Shown in pieces: positions 30,831 to 40,624 of a DNA stretch of 64,000 bases; position 1 is the first letter of the stretch, and the number at the start of each line of letters is the position of its first letter. The DNA lies in assembly GCA_010093685.1 (NCBI GenBank), contig MU006217.1, positions 86,911 to 150,910 of the forward strand, in the 5' to 3' direction. A model generated the notes under the pieces. That model was not told the origin of the DNA and did not search any database. It saw only the letters and a list, made by a program, of their open reading frames with translations. The stretch is from Ophiobolus disseminans. Its lineage: Eukaryota; Ascomycota; Dothideomycetes; Pleosporales; Phaeosphaeriaceae. The position numbers and the translations under genes are program-made.

Positions 30831-32879
30831 CTAAGAAGTAAGTTCGCCGGAGGCTGATAGTCGTGAAGTCGGTTTGTCTAGAACTGTTGCTGCAAGCTGG
30901 TCCTCTGTATGCGCATACCACGCCTGTCGCTCATCAACAGGTGTGTTCATGTCCTCAGGCTCGTCGTCATATGCGTGTAAGTATTCGCCGTTGCCGTAAT
31001 CGTCGTCCTCTGGAAACTCGTTGACCAAGCTAGCCCGGTCCCAATCTCCGCTGCCACGACTGTCGTAGCTAAACTGCTCGTCGGACTCGTCCGCAAATCG
31101 ATCGTCCCCATTTGACGCTCCATCTTCCCAAAGATCTTGTTCTATACCGCTCAAGAATTCCCAAGTACTTGCCAGCGGTTCCTCGCGTGGGAGGAAGTAA
31201 TTCAGCGAATCGTTGTCGTGGCCAGTCCAGTCGCCCCATGCTTCAAGGATATCGAGCTGAGGGAAGTGCACGAGCAGCGCATGTGCCCAGCAGCGAACGA
31301 GATCTTCCTCGAGCAATGGGTCGGCTTCGGAGCTTGCTTGGGAGATTGAAGAGGCAGCGTAGGTGTCTGCTGTGACCGATAGAACAGACTGCGGACGAGC
31401 GAGGGCAAGATGAACGAGACTGGGGAATAGTGGCTGGACAGAGGCTGTGGTGTGTGTTGCAAATGCCTTAATCTCGATGTAGTCTTCGTCCCTTGGTTGC
31501 TGCAGATTTTGTTGCGCGCCACCATCTTTTTGGGATGCTTGGATGAACGGACTGTCTTGAATGCCTCGGAGCCCAGAAGCGGCGCTAGATGTGGGGAGAA
31601 GGGGAAGCTGGAGAGATATCTTTAACCGCAGGACTTCGAGATTATGACAATGCTTTGCCAGATTCTGAAGTGCACATTCTTCTAGGGCCAGTACAGTTCC
31701 AGGATGGAGCTTCAGGCTGAGGTTTACAAGATTTGGTGCACGCCTGCAGAAGCCCCCGAATTGGGCACTTGATATCTTAGAGCCGTTGATAGCAGCAGGC
31801 TCGGAGGCCAGCAAAGTAAGATCTTTGAGTTGAGGACATGCAGTCGCGAGCTCGATCAGTGAGGTGCCGTTGAGAAACGGCAAAGAAGTCGCGGACGGAA
31901 AGTCTAAAGCCAGCTGCCCAATGTTGACCTTGAGGAGCTGCAGATGCTTGCATTGCGCACATGATGCAAGAACATCATCGAGAACCGAGAAGTCGGTACC
32001 TTGCAGGGACTGATCCGGAACCCGTGCAATGTCCAGCGATAGCTCCTCGATTGAGGGCAAATGAGCTGGCAATGCACAAGCAGTCTCAGGATAGCACATG
32101 ACATGCAATTTTCGCAGTGATCGGAACAGATCTTGGGCACCCGCGAAAAACGGTAGTAGTTGCAGTCCTGGATCAAGATCGATCTCCAGGACTTCAAGAT
32201 TGGAGCGCTTGGTGAGGTACTCGAAGAGTTTGTTGTTGCCGATGAAGTTTGCGTTCATGATCCGGATGTCTCTGATCGCCGCATTGGTAGTGAGTAAGTT
32301 GGCGAGTACCTGACTATGGATCGCATCCACTGAGTTGATCATGTCTGGACCGATACGTATGCTCTGAAGGAACTTGCAAGGGTCCAGAAGTGCCGGGAGA
32401 ACGGTCTCGGCGATGTATTTGGAACCACCAGACTGTTCCCCTGAGAACTCCAGATGTTCCAAGCTGGCGTGTAACATGCGAGAGATGCTGTTCCCATGCT
32501 TTTGCCAGTCGATTTCGAGCTCGAGGTTCTTGAGACTGGGCCAGACAAGGTCCTCTAGGTAAGCCAAGTCTTCCGCATCATCCGGCGGCGGCGAGACAAT
32601 GAAGACTCGCTCCACCCTGTCCGCATACCATTGCCGTCGACTGGCTGGTATGCTCTTTAGCGCTAGAAGATGTGGATATCGTTTCCATAAAATTGATATG
32701 CTTACATCCGCCCAGAGCTTGTTGACCAGAATGGAAGGCACCAGTGTGGGTCGGAACTCCAGGAACTCGACAGGCTGATCTGGACCTCCTTGACGGCGGT
32801 CTTTGTACTTCATGTCCGAAAGATGGTGTAGGATAAGGGAGACGATATGGCGATTAGCCATGGCCGTTGCTGTTGCCAT
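30831..32879 (-). CDS. F-box/LRR-type protein
   Basis: Intronless, about 682 residues. The N-terminus has the F-box-like run HIVSLILHHLSDMKY, then PSILVNKLWADVSISILWKR, the usual L-x-x-K-x-W/W-x-x-V pattern. Irregular leucine-rich repeats span about residues 110-440 (for example LKNLELEIDW, LEHLEFSGE, LRKLHVMCY, LKDLTLLASE, LEVLRLKISL). The C-terminal 150 residues are acidic and disordered. Such proteins are substrate receptors of SCF ubiquitin ligases; the target is unknown. The first of two nearby Met codons (MATATAMANRH) is used; the second is equally possible. It ends 850 nt from the divergently read CFEM gene. Confidence 0.83.
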   Translation of the reverse strand: MATATAMANRHIVSLILHHLSDMKYKDRRQGGPDQPVEFLEFRPTLVPSILVNKLWADVSISILWKRYPHLLALKSIPASRRQWYADRVERVFIVSPPPDDAEDLAYLEDLVWPSLKNLELEIDWQKHGNSISRMLHASLEHLEFSGEQSGGSKYIAETVLPALLDPCKFLQSIRIGPDMINSVDAIHSQVLANLLTTNAAIRDIRIMNANFIGNNKLFEYLTKRSNLEVLEIDLDPGLQLLPFFAGAQDLFRSLRKLHVMCYPETACALPAHLPSIEELSLDIARVPDQSLQGTDFSVLDDVLASCAQCKHLQLLKVNIGQLALDFPSATSLPFLNGTSLIELATACPQLKDLTLLASEPAAINGSKISSAQFGGFCRRAPNLVNLSLKLHPGTVLALEECALQNLAKHCHNLEVLRLKISLQLPLLPTSSAASGLRGIQDSPFIQASQKDGGAQQNLQQPRDEDYIEIKAFATHTTASVQPLFPSLVHLALARPQSVLSVTADTYAASSISQASSEADPLLEEDLVRCWAHALLVHFPQLDILEAWGDWTGHDNDSLNYFLPREEPLASTWEFLSGIEQDLWEDGASNGDDRFADESDEQFSYDSRGSGDWDRASLVNEFPEDDDYGNGEYLHAYDDEPEDMNTPVDERQAWYAHTEDQLAATVLDKPTSRLSASGELTS

Positions 32880-33552
32880 GGTGTCGCTGGCGGCTGGTAG
32901 AAGGAAAGAACGACAAATTGAATGAGCGACGATAGGAAAGTGACCGATGCAGAGAGTGACTGCAGAAGAGGAGAGAACAGCACGAAAGTTGCCTACTGTG
33001 TCGAGCAGAAATGTTTGCCCTCAGCCTGATTTTGGCGAACTGGCAGCGCTCGCCCTACGTATGCGGACCAGGATGGCGCGTCCCCATCGCCGCCTGATCG
33101 CCAGGGCCCGCAGACATCCGGAAGCCTATCACGACGAGGACGCTCTCAAAAGTTTCGCTGCACGCAAAGAGTTCCATGTCGATATCACAAAGCCTGTGAT
33201 GGACTGGATGGTTCTTGTTGTGTTTGCGAGGTTCAGGGTGCACGACGGCGCCTCCCCCTTCCGAAGCCACCAATTTAGTGGATGCGCCTAAACGGACGAC
33301 GATCGGAGCTCGCGCAACATCTCCAATGCTTGTCTCGACGGCCATAACGACTATCTCCACCTGGGCATACAGCACACTGCAAATACGACCGGTGCACAGC
33401 AAGGCGCTTGTAGTACTGCAGACACAGGCTAGCCCGTGACTTCACATGTTGCCCGCTTTCCCGGGCTTTGAAAACCGCTGTGCTTACCTCGAACTAACGG
33501 CACAGCAACAGCTCGACTTCGACCCAACATCCGCCCTCACAACTGATCAAAC
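32880..33552. promoter_or_regulatory. Divergent promoter region, no gene
   Basis: Separates the minus-strand F-box/LRR gene from the plus-strand Rossmann-fold gene. Frames 32947-33291 (+) and 33402-33055 (-) are mirror frames with random composition. Confidence 0.4.
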
Positions 33553-34334
33553 ATGCATCTCATTCTCACAGGCGCCACCGGCCTCGTAGGCGCATCGGTG
33601 CTCCACCACATGCTTGCGCAAGAGAGCATCAGCCGGATCTCGATCCTCAGTCGCCGTCCAGTCAAGATGGCAGACGGACACGACAAGGTCAAGGTCTTCA
33701 TCCACAAGGACTACAAGACCTACGACAAGGCGCTGCTGGATGAGCTCAAGGATGCCCATGGATGCGTGTGGGCGCAAGGCGTGTCGCAGAACGACGTAAC
33801 CAAGGAGTATGTTACTCCAACTACCGCATCCAATGCGGCGCAGAAGCTAATAAACAATGCAGAGAATACTTCGAGATCACGCACAACTATCCCCTCGCCG
33901 CCGCCAACGCCTTCTCCACGCTACATCCGTCCACTCCCTTCACATTCGTCTACGTCTCCGGCGAAGGTGCCACGCAGACACCCGGCATGTTCACACCCAT
34001 CTTCGGTCGCGTCAAGGGCCAAACAGAGACGGCGCTCTTCGAGTTCGGCAAGGAGCATCCCATGCTCAAGGTCTACAACATGCGGGCCGGCGGCGTGGAT
34101 TGGACCAAGCACCCAGAGATCCACCCGTTCATTCCGAAGCTGCCGCTCTGGAGGGGTGCGCTGCTTCCGGCTGTTAACTTGGTGTACAAGAGCATCATGT
34201 TGCCGACCCAGCCGATGGGCAAGGTGTTCACCGAGTTGGCTATGAGCAAGGGCGAGCCGCTGGAAGGCAGTGACATTGGCATGGAGGGAACACTAGTGTC
34301 GAACGTAGCGATCCGCCGCTTGGGTGGGCTTTGA
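33553..34334 (+). CDS. NAD(P)-binding Rossmann-fold protein (atypical SDR), two exons
   Basis: Starts MHLILTGATGLVGASVLHHM with the extended/atypical SDR motif TGATGLVG (residues 6-13). A 56-nt intron (33807-33862, donor GTATGT, branch GCTAAT, acceptor TGCAG) joins 33553-33806 to 33863-34334 in phase 2, giving about 241 residues. The second exon has FTFVYVSGEGATQTPG and later KVYNMRAGGVDW, as in NAD-dependent epimerase/NmrA-like proteins such as fungal HTATIP2-like reductases. The canonical YxxxK is not obvious, so catalysis may be atypical or absent. Cytosolic, with no signal or membrane segment. Substrate unknown. Confidence 0.8.
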
Positions 34335-34819
34335 GTTTGCGGACGGTCTGTCAGTTGACTGTCTGCGGTACAGTTTGATCTTCACAGTTCGACATATTAA
34401 TTTCACTGTTGTGTAGGCACACTTCCTCTAACTCTTCGTCTTCTCTGTGAGCCAGTCTTACACAGCAGCTGCGAGCATTCCGGAGTACAAAATACAATCA
34501 TGCGTGGGATATCCCAATCCTGTTCCTCCCTGCGCATACACACAGCCATCGATCAATCAATTACGTCTGTCTCTCGACTTCCAACATGGCGACGATGTAC
34601 GAGGCGCGCGCAATGTGCACCCAGCCAACCTCATGTAAGCAGCAGCTCTCACAATGAGCCTCCAATCATGCGAGGTCAAGCGCTGGGGGACCATCAGCAG
34701 TCACTATGCCTAAGCGCGCAACTGATATCAGTGTGCCCGTGTGTCACATCTCTAGGCACGTACTTGACTTCAAGCATTGTAGACGCCGCTACACAACACA
34801 TCCAAGGCCCAAACCACAG

Positions 34820-34920
34820 CATTTCACAAACATTATTCAAATCCTCTTCCTCAACCGCCCAGCAAAAGCCAGAACGAATCAATGAAAAGAAAGTGGCAGC
34901 CGCCACTGGCAAAACATTCC
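34820..34920 (-). repeat. Dispersed ~100-bp repeat, copy 5
   Basis: On the minus strand: CTTTCTTTTCATTGATTCG, TTCTGGCTTTTGCTGGGCGG and TTGAGGAAGAGGATTTGA, then TGTTTGTGAAATG. An ATATAT (35049-35044, minus strand) followed by CGCCCTCCCC and a long CT-rich tract lies about 125 nt upstream on that strand, reproducing the layout of the other copies. Confidence 0.65.
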
Positions 34921-34995
34921 CAAACAAGCAAGCATGCAAGGAGCGATTGTTGTTTGCTGGGCTATCACATCACACATTTCTGTATGTTAGCAATA

Positions 34996-35389
34996 TCAAA
35001 GCATCACAAAGAAGAAGAAGGGAGGGAAAGGGGAGGGCGATTGATATATGGATTGGAATGGCGCAACGCCAACCGCCCAGCCAATCGTGATGGTGACGCT
35101 CTGGCCGTCGGGGCTGCGATACGGCCAGGCGGGGTTCATGAGGCGCGGCGCGACGGCGGCGAGCGAGTCGTCGAGGATGTTGGCGCTGTGGAAGCTGGGC
35201 GCGTAGAGGCCGCCGCGCGGGCCTTGGGGTGGGCCGACGCGCTCGTAGTTGCTGAGGTTCTGGAGGGGGGATGGGGGTTAGTATGGGATTTTGGAATGGA
35301 GAGAATGTGGGAGGGGGACGCACGCTGGTTGATCCAGCGGGAGCGGAGGACGAAGAGGAGTTGGCGTTGGTGGAAGATTGGCCTGACAT
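34996..35389 (-). CDS. Small hypothetical protein, two exons
   Basis: Exon 1 (35389-35324) encodes a Ser/Asn-rich start, MSGQSSTNANSSSSSAPAGS. A 64-nt intron (35323-35260, GTGCGT, a CTAAC branch, CTCCAG) joins exon 2 (35259-34996) in phase 0. Exon 2 reads NLSNYERVGPPQGPRGG, YAPSFHSANILDDSLAAV and APRLMNPAWPYRSPDGQSV. Total about 109 residues. The last ~20 residues are encoded by the TATA/CT-rich tract that precedes repeat copy 5, so the true C-terminus may be shorter. No domain recognised. Confidence 0.5.
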
Positions 35390-36068
35390 TATGGCGGGTG
35401 GTGGCGGATGTTAAGGTGTTGGATAGGGAAGAAAAGAAAGAGGTAGATGGCTTGGAATATATACCTGGTGCGGAATCACATGTAGCGGGGAAGAGGGGTG
35501 GTTTGGAGGCTGTTTGCATGTTGAGCACGGTGTCTTCAGCGCAGAAGACACATCTTGATATCACCTTGATTCGGCTCAACAAGGAATTCCGACACCGGCG
35601 CACTACATAATTGCAAACACTGAGGCCGGCTCAGAGCGTCCTGGGAGATGGTCTCGTGCCCGTTACTTTCAACTATTCTGGAGCAAACTGGTATGTTCAA
35701 ACAGCAATTCCGGCAGCCAAATGTGGGGGGCAATCGCTAATAGGTGTTTTCAGCAAGCTCGTGATAGTATATGACCGGCAAGTCTGGCTGCTGAAATGAA
35801 CGCAGGAAGTGTTGCCGCAATGTGCGTCAGTGAAAGTTTTGTAAATGTGCAATTGCGCCTTTTGCCGCACGGTCCGCGACAGTCTGGCTGCCCCTTTGCA
35901 TGACATAATCAATTGTTGTGACTTCTCGCTATATATTCAAAACTTCTCCGCCGCACAAATGATTGTGTTAACGCTCAAGCACCTCAACTTCTCAGCTCGA
36001 CTGTGAATTCTCTATACATCGATCTCTTCAACCTCTCTTCAAACCGATCACATCTACAACATACAACA
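35390..36068. other. Intergenic, no supported gene
   Basis: Promoters of the divergent genes at 35389 (-) and 36069 (+). TATATA at 35931-35936 lies about 135 nt before the latter start. Confidence 0.4.
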
Positions 36069-37020
36069 ATGGCTGGTCCTCCTTCCAATAAGACAACTCC
36101 GCAGAAGGAGACCCAGAAATGGCTCTCCAACCAGGACAAAGGCAGCAAGGTCGACGCCAAGGGTGAAGACCAACGCCTCGCCTCCTCGTCTTCCTCTTCC
36201 TCCGCCATCTCTTCAACCAACGCCGTAGTCGGCGCCAACGACACCCAAGATCAAGCCTCCACCTTTCTACCTCTCCAAGATCGCCCACGCATCCAATCCA
36301 ACTTCCCTCCCCCCAGCCCCGGCCCCAATCCCCTCGCCCACATGCCCAAGGCGATTGATAGCATCTACAACACGCACTACGACCCCACAGCGCGCGACCG
36401 CGCCTTCAACACCGCCATCGACGAGCACCTACGCGCCAAAAACGACATCCGCATGGAGCGCGAACTCGCCGAGGCCGTCGCAGCCCTGGGCGTTACCGAC
36501 GACGACCTCATCGAGGGCATCGATAGTCCTGTTGCCGACAATGACACTTCGGTGGCAGCTGAGGGCGGCGTTGCTATCGTAAATACCTCCTCCCATCCTC
36601 GAGATGCCGTCGCCGACCAGGCGTCCAGCAGCCAAGATCCTCCAGCCCGTCGCCGAATGACGCCCCTCGAGCTCGCCATCAAGGTCAACAACCTCCTCAT
36701 GGCGTTCCGCGAGATCCCCGACATTCCGTCGGCGTGCTATACGCTCAGCATCTCGCGCGCCGTTGACGTCATCGGCTCTGATGAGTTTGCGGTTGCAGAG
36801 ACTCGGGCTGTGCTGCGCAAGGGCACGTTCTTCGCCAAGAATGCGAAGAAGGTGGGGCTGCCGATGGCGGTGATGAGATGGCTGGGAGGGTGTTGATGGC
36901 GTGGACAAGTTGGCGTATCCGATCGCTACTATTGATGCGGCGGTTCCCAGGCTGGAGGGCTGGATCGAGAAGCTGAAGGAGGTGTGGGTGTGTGGCGACG
37001 AGGATGGGGGATTGAGGTGA
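36069..37020 (+). pseudogene. Hypothetical protein with a late +1 frameshift
   Basis: ATG at 36069 (ACAACAATGGC) opens MAGPPSNKTTPQKETQKWL. A Ser-rich disordered region is followed by helices (YDPTARDRAFNTAIDEHL, MTPLELAIKVNNLLMAF). The frame stops at TGA 36894-36896 after MRWLGGC. Shifted by one base, the DNA continues VDGVDKLAYPIATIDAAVP and RLEGWIEKLKEVWVCGDE to TGA at 37018-37020. That is 43 clearly coding-like residues. Dropping one G from the GGGAGGG run at 36884-36890 gives MRWLEGVDGVDKL without a break. Either a real one-base insertion removed the C-terminus, or the assembly has a homopolymer error. The intact product would be about 316 residues. Family not recognised. Confidence 0.62.
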
Positions 37021-37149
37021 GGATAGTGTCTTGGATTGGGCTGGGAACCTCCAGGAGTCCACGTATGGTAGTGATGGTGGATGGTAGGTGGCTTGAGTGG
37101 TGTCTAGCTACTGTATGAGTGCCTCGAATATGGATAATACATCAACGAC

Positions 37150-39615
37150 TCAGACCAATGTGATAGTGACTCGATCTCCAAAAGGCGCATGAGATTGCAG
37201 CTCATGCCCACTGCGCTTTGGTCCAGGTCCTTTGCATGTTTGATAATAGCCGACTCTTTTCCACAACCCTTCTTCTGGTCCTTTTGGCGTTACAACTAAC
37301 CCGCAGCTCACGTCCCTCGGTGTCCTGATGATCTGCAATGCCCATAGGTTGTATCTCTCGTCAGATACATTGTCGGGCGTCCAATAACCGTTGCTAGTAA
37401 GCTCCAAGCCTTCGCTCTTGTGATCTGTGGTATTGGTGAACCCAAAGAGAAAGCACTCAATCGGATTATCTGATGGAATTGATACAATTGGCGTCATGCG
37501 CGCGGTGACCAATATTTCGTTGCAAGTGTCGCTTTTGGAGGTGTTTGGAATGACTGATATCTCGCCTTGCGCACCAGATAAAGTAGCTTGGGCATCTGGC
37601 TGAGAATCGTCGGTGTACCGAAAGTACCGTTTCTCAATTGCAGCTGTGGTGCTGAGCCAACTCCAGGATGGCTCATGCATGTCTATCTGGTCGTTTGCCG
37701 GTTGTTTGACAGTCCACAGTAACTCATCCACAAGACGATGTAGCCAGAGGCCATGAACTAGCGTCTTGTTGCGCCCCCTCTGTATCTCCGTACTCAGCCC
37801 TTGGAAAGCCGGCCATCTGTCCGTCGCGAACGTCAAGTCGCACGACGTGTAGTCTTCAACGAATTCCCACCAATCGTGTATCCAGTGGTAACGCCAGCGC
37901 CAACCATCAGTGGCAAAGTTGAGTATATCATAGAATCGTCTTTTGAGACTGTCGTGAGCATTTGTTGGCACCCACGACTGGCCTTCTTTCGCCTGTGCTT
38001 CGATGCAATCCCAAGATATCTCATTCGTATTGAAGTTCAGGGTACGAGTCGATAAACAGCGTTCCTGTACAGCCCAGGCACGAGAATGTAAGGGCGAAGG
38101 CTGGCCCAAGCTTGGTACTTTGAACTGACGGTCTAGGTAACAGCCGTCATAGCTACCCTTAGCCCCAAGAGCAGCTATTGTCAACGCTGAATTGCGGTAT
38201 ACAGAGCCCATATGCGCAGCCTCTTGCTTCCAGTCGTCGAATGAATCTTGAATTATACATAGGGAGTCGATCCAAAGGTAATCGTACCCCAATTGATTTG
38301 TAATTTTGATCGCATCTATGAACGTTGGTGGCAGTGAAGAAAGTGGAATATCCTGGAAGAAGGTATCTACGCTGGACCTTGTCAATTGGATGATCTTTGC
38401 TCCTCCCCAGCAGTGGGAAAGAGCCAGGTAACCAGCGCTGATTCTATCAAGGTCGGCACCGGACACTAAGCGGATCGATTTGACATCGTTAAGAGAAGCG
38501 TCGATCTGGATGAGACGGGTTGGAAGTATGGTTTTGTTCCTGGCATTTGGAGCAGAAGCCATCTTGATAGGATCAAGTACAAATCCTGGAGCTTCAATTT
38601 CGTGTTTCCTGCATCCCTCGTGGCGATTAAGGCATTCCCTTAGCCAGTATCTTGCAAGCTCGAGGATTGCATCGGTTTTATTGATGCCTTGGAGAAAGTA
38701 TGAGCTGTAGTCTCGGAGATGCAAACCATTGTAACTATCTGGAAAGAAGGTACAAGCAGAACAGTGGTTACCCCTAAGTAGCAACCTGCGTGTAACGCTC
38801 TGTCGATGTCTGAACAAGTCAATTTTCGCTCGATAGGTTCTATCAGTGTCCCGGTCGTCCACTTCGTCACTTGGCATGCGGTACAACGTGGCACCTGAAA
38901 TGTTTCTGCGTTCGCCGTTGTACCACGTGGAGTAGAGGACCAATGACTCTGGGATCGCCTTTTTGCAGAGCGTGCAAAACTTGCCTACGGCCTGCCTGAT
39001 GTCTTTGGAGCTGTGAAAATTGAACAAGACAGCATCAAACAAGCGGCTCTCCGTGCCTTGCCAGTGTTCGGGAGAGCAACCAAGTTCTTCGATGAAGAAT
39101 GCGCTCAAGACGGATGAGTCGAAGCCTGGCTGATTTGCAGCTAAGATGCGGCTTGCATCAAACCGCACGCCATGGCCATCTAACCTAGATGGAGGGCAAT
39201 CACCGCGACGCTTTCGATGCGCAGGTACAGGTCGCGCGACAACTTCGTCGGCATCAAGGATGTCTGGATTTTTTATACCTCTTGGGTCGTCGTTGATATC
39301 GAGAGGGTCATCATCGCCGTCGAGAGATTCACGGAGAAGGTCGAAGCCGCCAATGACGGTATACATCTCATGCCGGTGGTGATAATACCATATGCGATCC
39401 TGAAAGAAGGTTTGGAAGTAATGTTCGAGTTGCGTGAGCAAGGCAGTCATTCGATGTGTGAGGCTGGAAACCGCAACCCCGCAGTTGCGCCACTTCTGCT
39501 TACAGTGACACAAAACTTGGAACTCATATAGCAACTGTATCACATTATCCGAAGCTCTTCGAGGATTTATTTTGGTAGAACGATGCCTTTCTAGAAGCTC
39601 GTGTTTCGAGATCAT
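37150..39615 (-). CDS. HET-domain (heterokaryon incompatibility) protein
   Basis: Intronless, up to 821 residues. The HET core starts near residue 395 with YLALSHCWGG, continues FIDAIKITNQLGYDYLWIDS, LCIIQDSFDDWKQEAAHMG and VYRNSALTIAAL, all hallmark HET blocks. The region before it has Cys pairs (CTLCKK, HCSACTFF) typical of HET proteins with an N-terminal zinc-like part. The C-terminal region (WAVQERCLSTRTLNF onward) matches the usual post-HET segment. HET proteins trigger growth arrest or cell death on non-self recognition. The first ~50 residues may not be translated; a later Met (MTALLTQLEHYF) is plausible. No partner gene (NLR, patatin or second HET) is adjacent. Confidence 0.88.
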   Translation of the reverse strand: MISKHELLERHRSTKINPRRASDNVIQLLYEFQVLCHCKQKWRNCGVAVSSLTHRMTALLTQLEHYFQTFFQDRIWYYHHRHEMYTVIGGFDLLRESLDGDDDPLDINDDPRGIKNPDILDADEVVARPVPAHRKRRGDCPPSRLDGHGVRFDASRILAANQPGFDSSVLSAFFIEELGCSPEHWQGTESRLFDAVLFNFHSSKDIRQAVGKFCTLCKKAIPESLVLYSTWYNGERRNISGATLYRMPSDEVDDRDTDRTYRAKIDLFRHRQSVTRRLLLRGNHCSACTFFPDSYNGLHLRDYSSYFLQGINKTDAILELARYWLRECLNRHEGCRKHEIEAPGFVLDPIKMASAPNARNKTILPTRLIQIDASLNDVKSIRLVSGADLDRISAGYLALSHCWGGAKIIQLTRSSVDTFFQDIPLSSLPPTFIDAIKITNQLGYDYLWIDSLCIIQDSFDDWKQEAAHMGSVYRNSALTIAALGAKGSYDGCYLDRQFKVPSLGQPSPLHSRAWAVQERCLSTRTLNFNTNEISWDCIEAQAKEGQSWVPTNAHDSLKRRFYDILNFATDGWRWRYHWIHDWWEFVEDYTSCDLTFATDRWPAFQGLSTEIQRGRNKTLVHGLWLHRLVDELLWTVKQPANDQIDMHEPSWSWLSTTAAIEKRYFRYTDDSQPDAQATLSGAQGEISVIPNTSKSDTCNEILVTARMTPIVSIPSDNPIECFLFGFTNTTDHKSEGLELTSNGYWTPDNVSDERYNLWALQIIRTPRDVSCGLVVTPKGPEEGLWKRVGYYQTCKGPGPKRSGHELQSHAPFGDRVTITLV

Positions 39616-39962
39616 GCATAAATGTACAGAGGATGCAAATCACCTGGGTAGGTACCTTCCTAGGAAGAGCATCCGGGAAATTAGAAATTTGCTGCAGGCT
39701 ACCTGGAATCTCAGCCTCAAGATAGGAATACAACAGGAAGCCCTCATACTTTCAAAAAAGCAGATAGTATCATTACACGATGAGAATGATCAAACGTTTC
39801 GTACGAAGCGGCCGTTACTTTCGCAAACACCACCAAAACGCCTGAACGCCATCAACGCCACAAACACCACGCAAATCATACTCCCATTTGTACCGTTCGT
39901 CATCAACAATACCTCCAAGCTCGTCACTGCCTCGTCACTGCCTCCATAACCTCTCTATACTC

Positions 39963-40624
39963 CTACCACCCCTTCGGCGCACACAAATACGGCCTCTCAA
40001 CACAAACATCCAGCTCTTCTCTCAGCGACGGGCTCGGCGTCGACATCGGCAGTGTCCCGTTATTCGTAATCCTCGCGACGACGGGAGGAAGTGTGCATGA
40101 AGGCGCGGAGAGCGTGGGTTCGCCGGAACATGTGTCGAAGCAACTGTATCAGCGTTAGTATCATGTCGATGATCAGAGTAGATGGAGTAAGGAATGATGG
40201 GTACGTACGTTCCATACTTCTCTCTCATACCACCGCAAGACGCAACGGTCATGGTGTAAATAACGAGCGGTTGGCATCTTGTTGCATTACCCGGGTACGG
40301 TAGATTGAGCGTTGGAGCTGGTGTGATAGCCGACAGTACTGAAGCTGTGACGCCGGACGATACAGTGGCAGTGCATTCGGGCACAGTGAAGCTCGGCATG
40401 CCGGTCATGACGGTTGTGCATTCGATCCAAGTACTATTGCTCGGTTAGTCCTTACTTATTCCCTAGCGGTGTGGAAGTGTTGGACATGTTACGTACCCGC
40501 CATACTCGACTCCACAGCCATTCGTAGTAGCGAAGGACTTCGTTACGCCGCAATCATTGCGTGCTAGATATGCGTGCGTTGAAACAGCTGCGACGGCTAC
40601 GAGGAGGGAGTGCTTGGTCTTCAT
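39963..40624 (-). CDS. Small secreted cysteine-rich protein, three exons
   Basis: No long single frame shows this gene; splicing does. Exons are 40624-40497, 40433-40209 and 40143-39963, with introns of 63 nt (GTACGT to AATAG) and 65 nt (GTACGT to ATACAG), both phase 2. The protein is 177 residues. It has a clean signal peptide (MKTKHSLLVAVAAVSTHA), then NDCGVTKSFATTNGCGVEYG, WIECTTV, a Thr/Pro-rich middle, QPLVIYTMTVASCGG, CFDTCSGEPTLSAPSCTLPP and an end with CVERPYLCAPKGW. About ten cysteines remain after cleavage, with no membrane helix. Both splices keep the frame and join cysteine-rich segments, which supports the model. Such proteins are candidate apoplastic effectors or wall proteins; no known family recognised. 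Confidence 0.7.
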
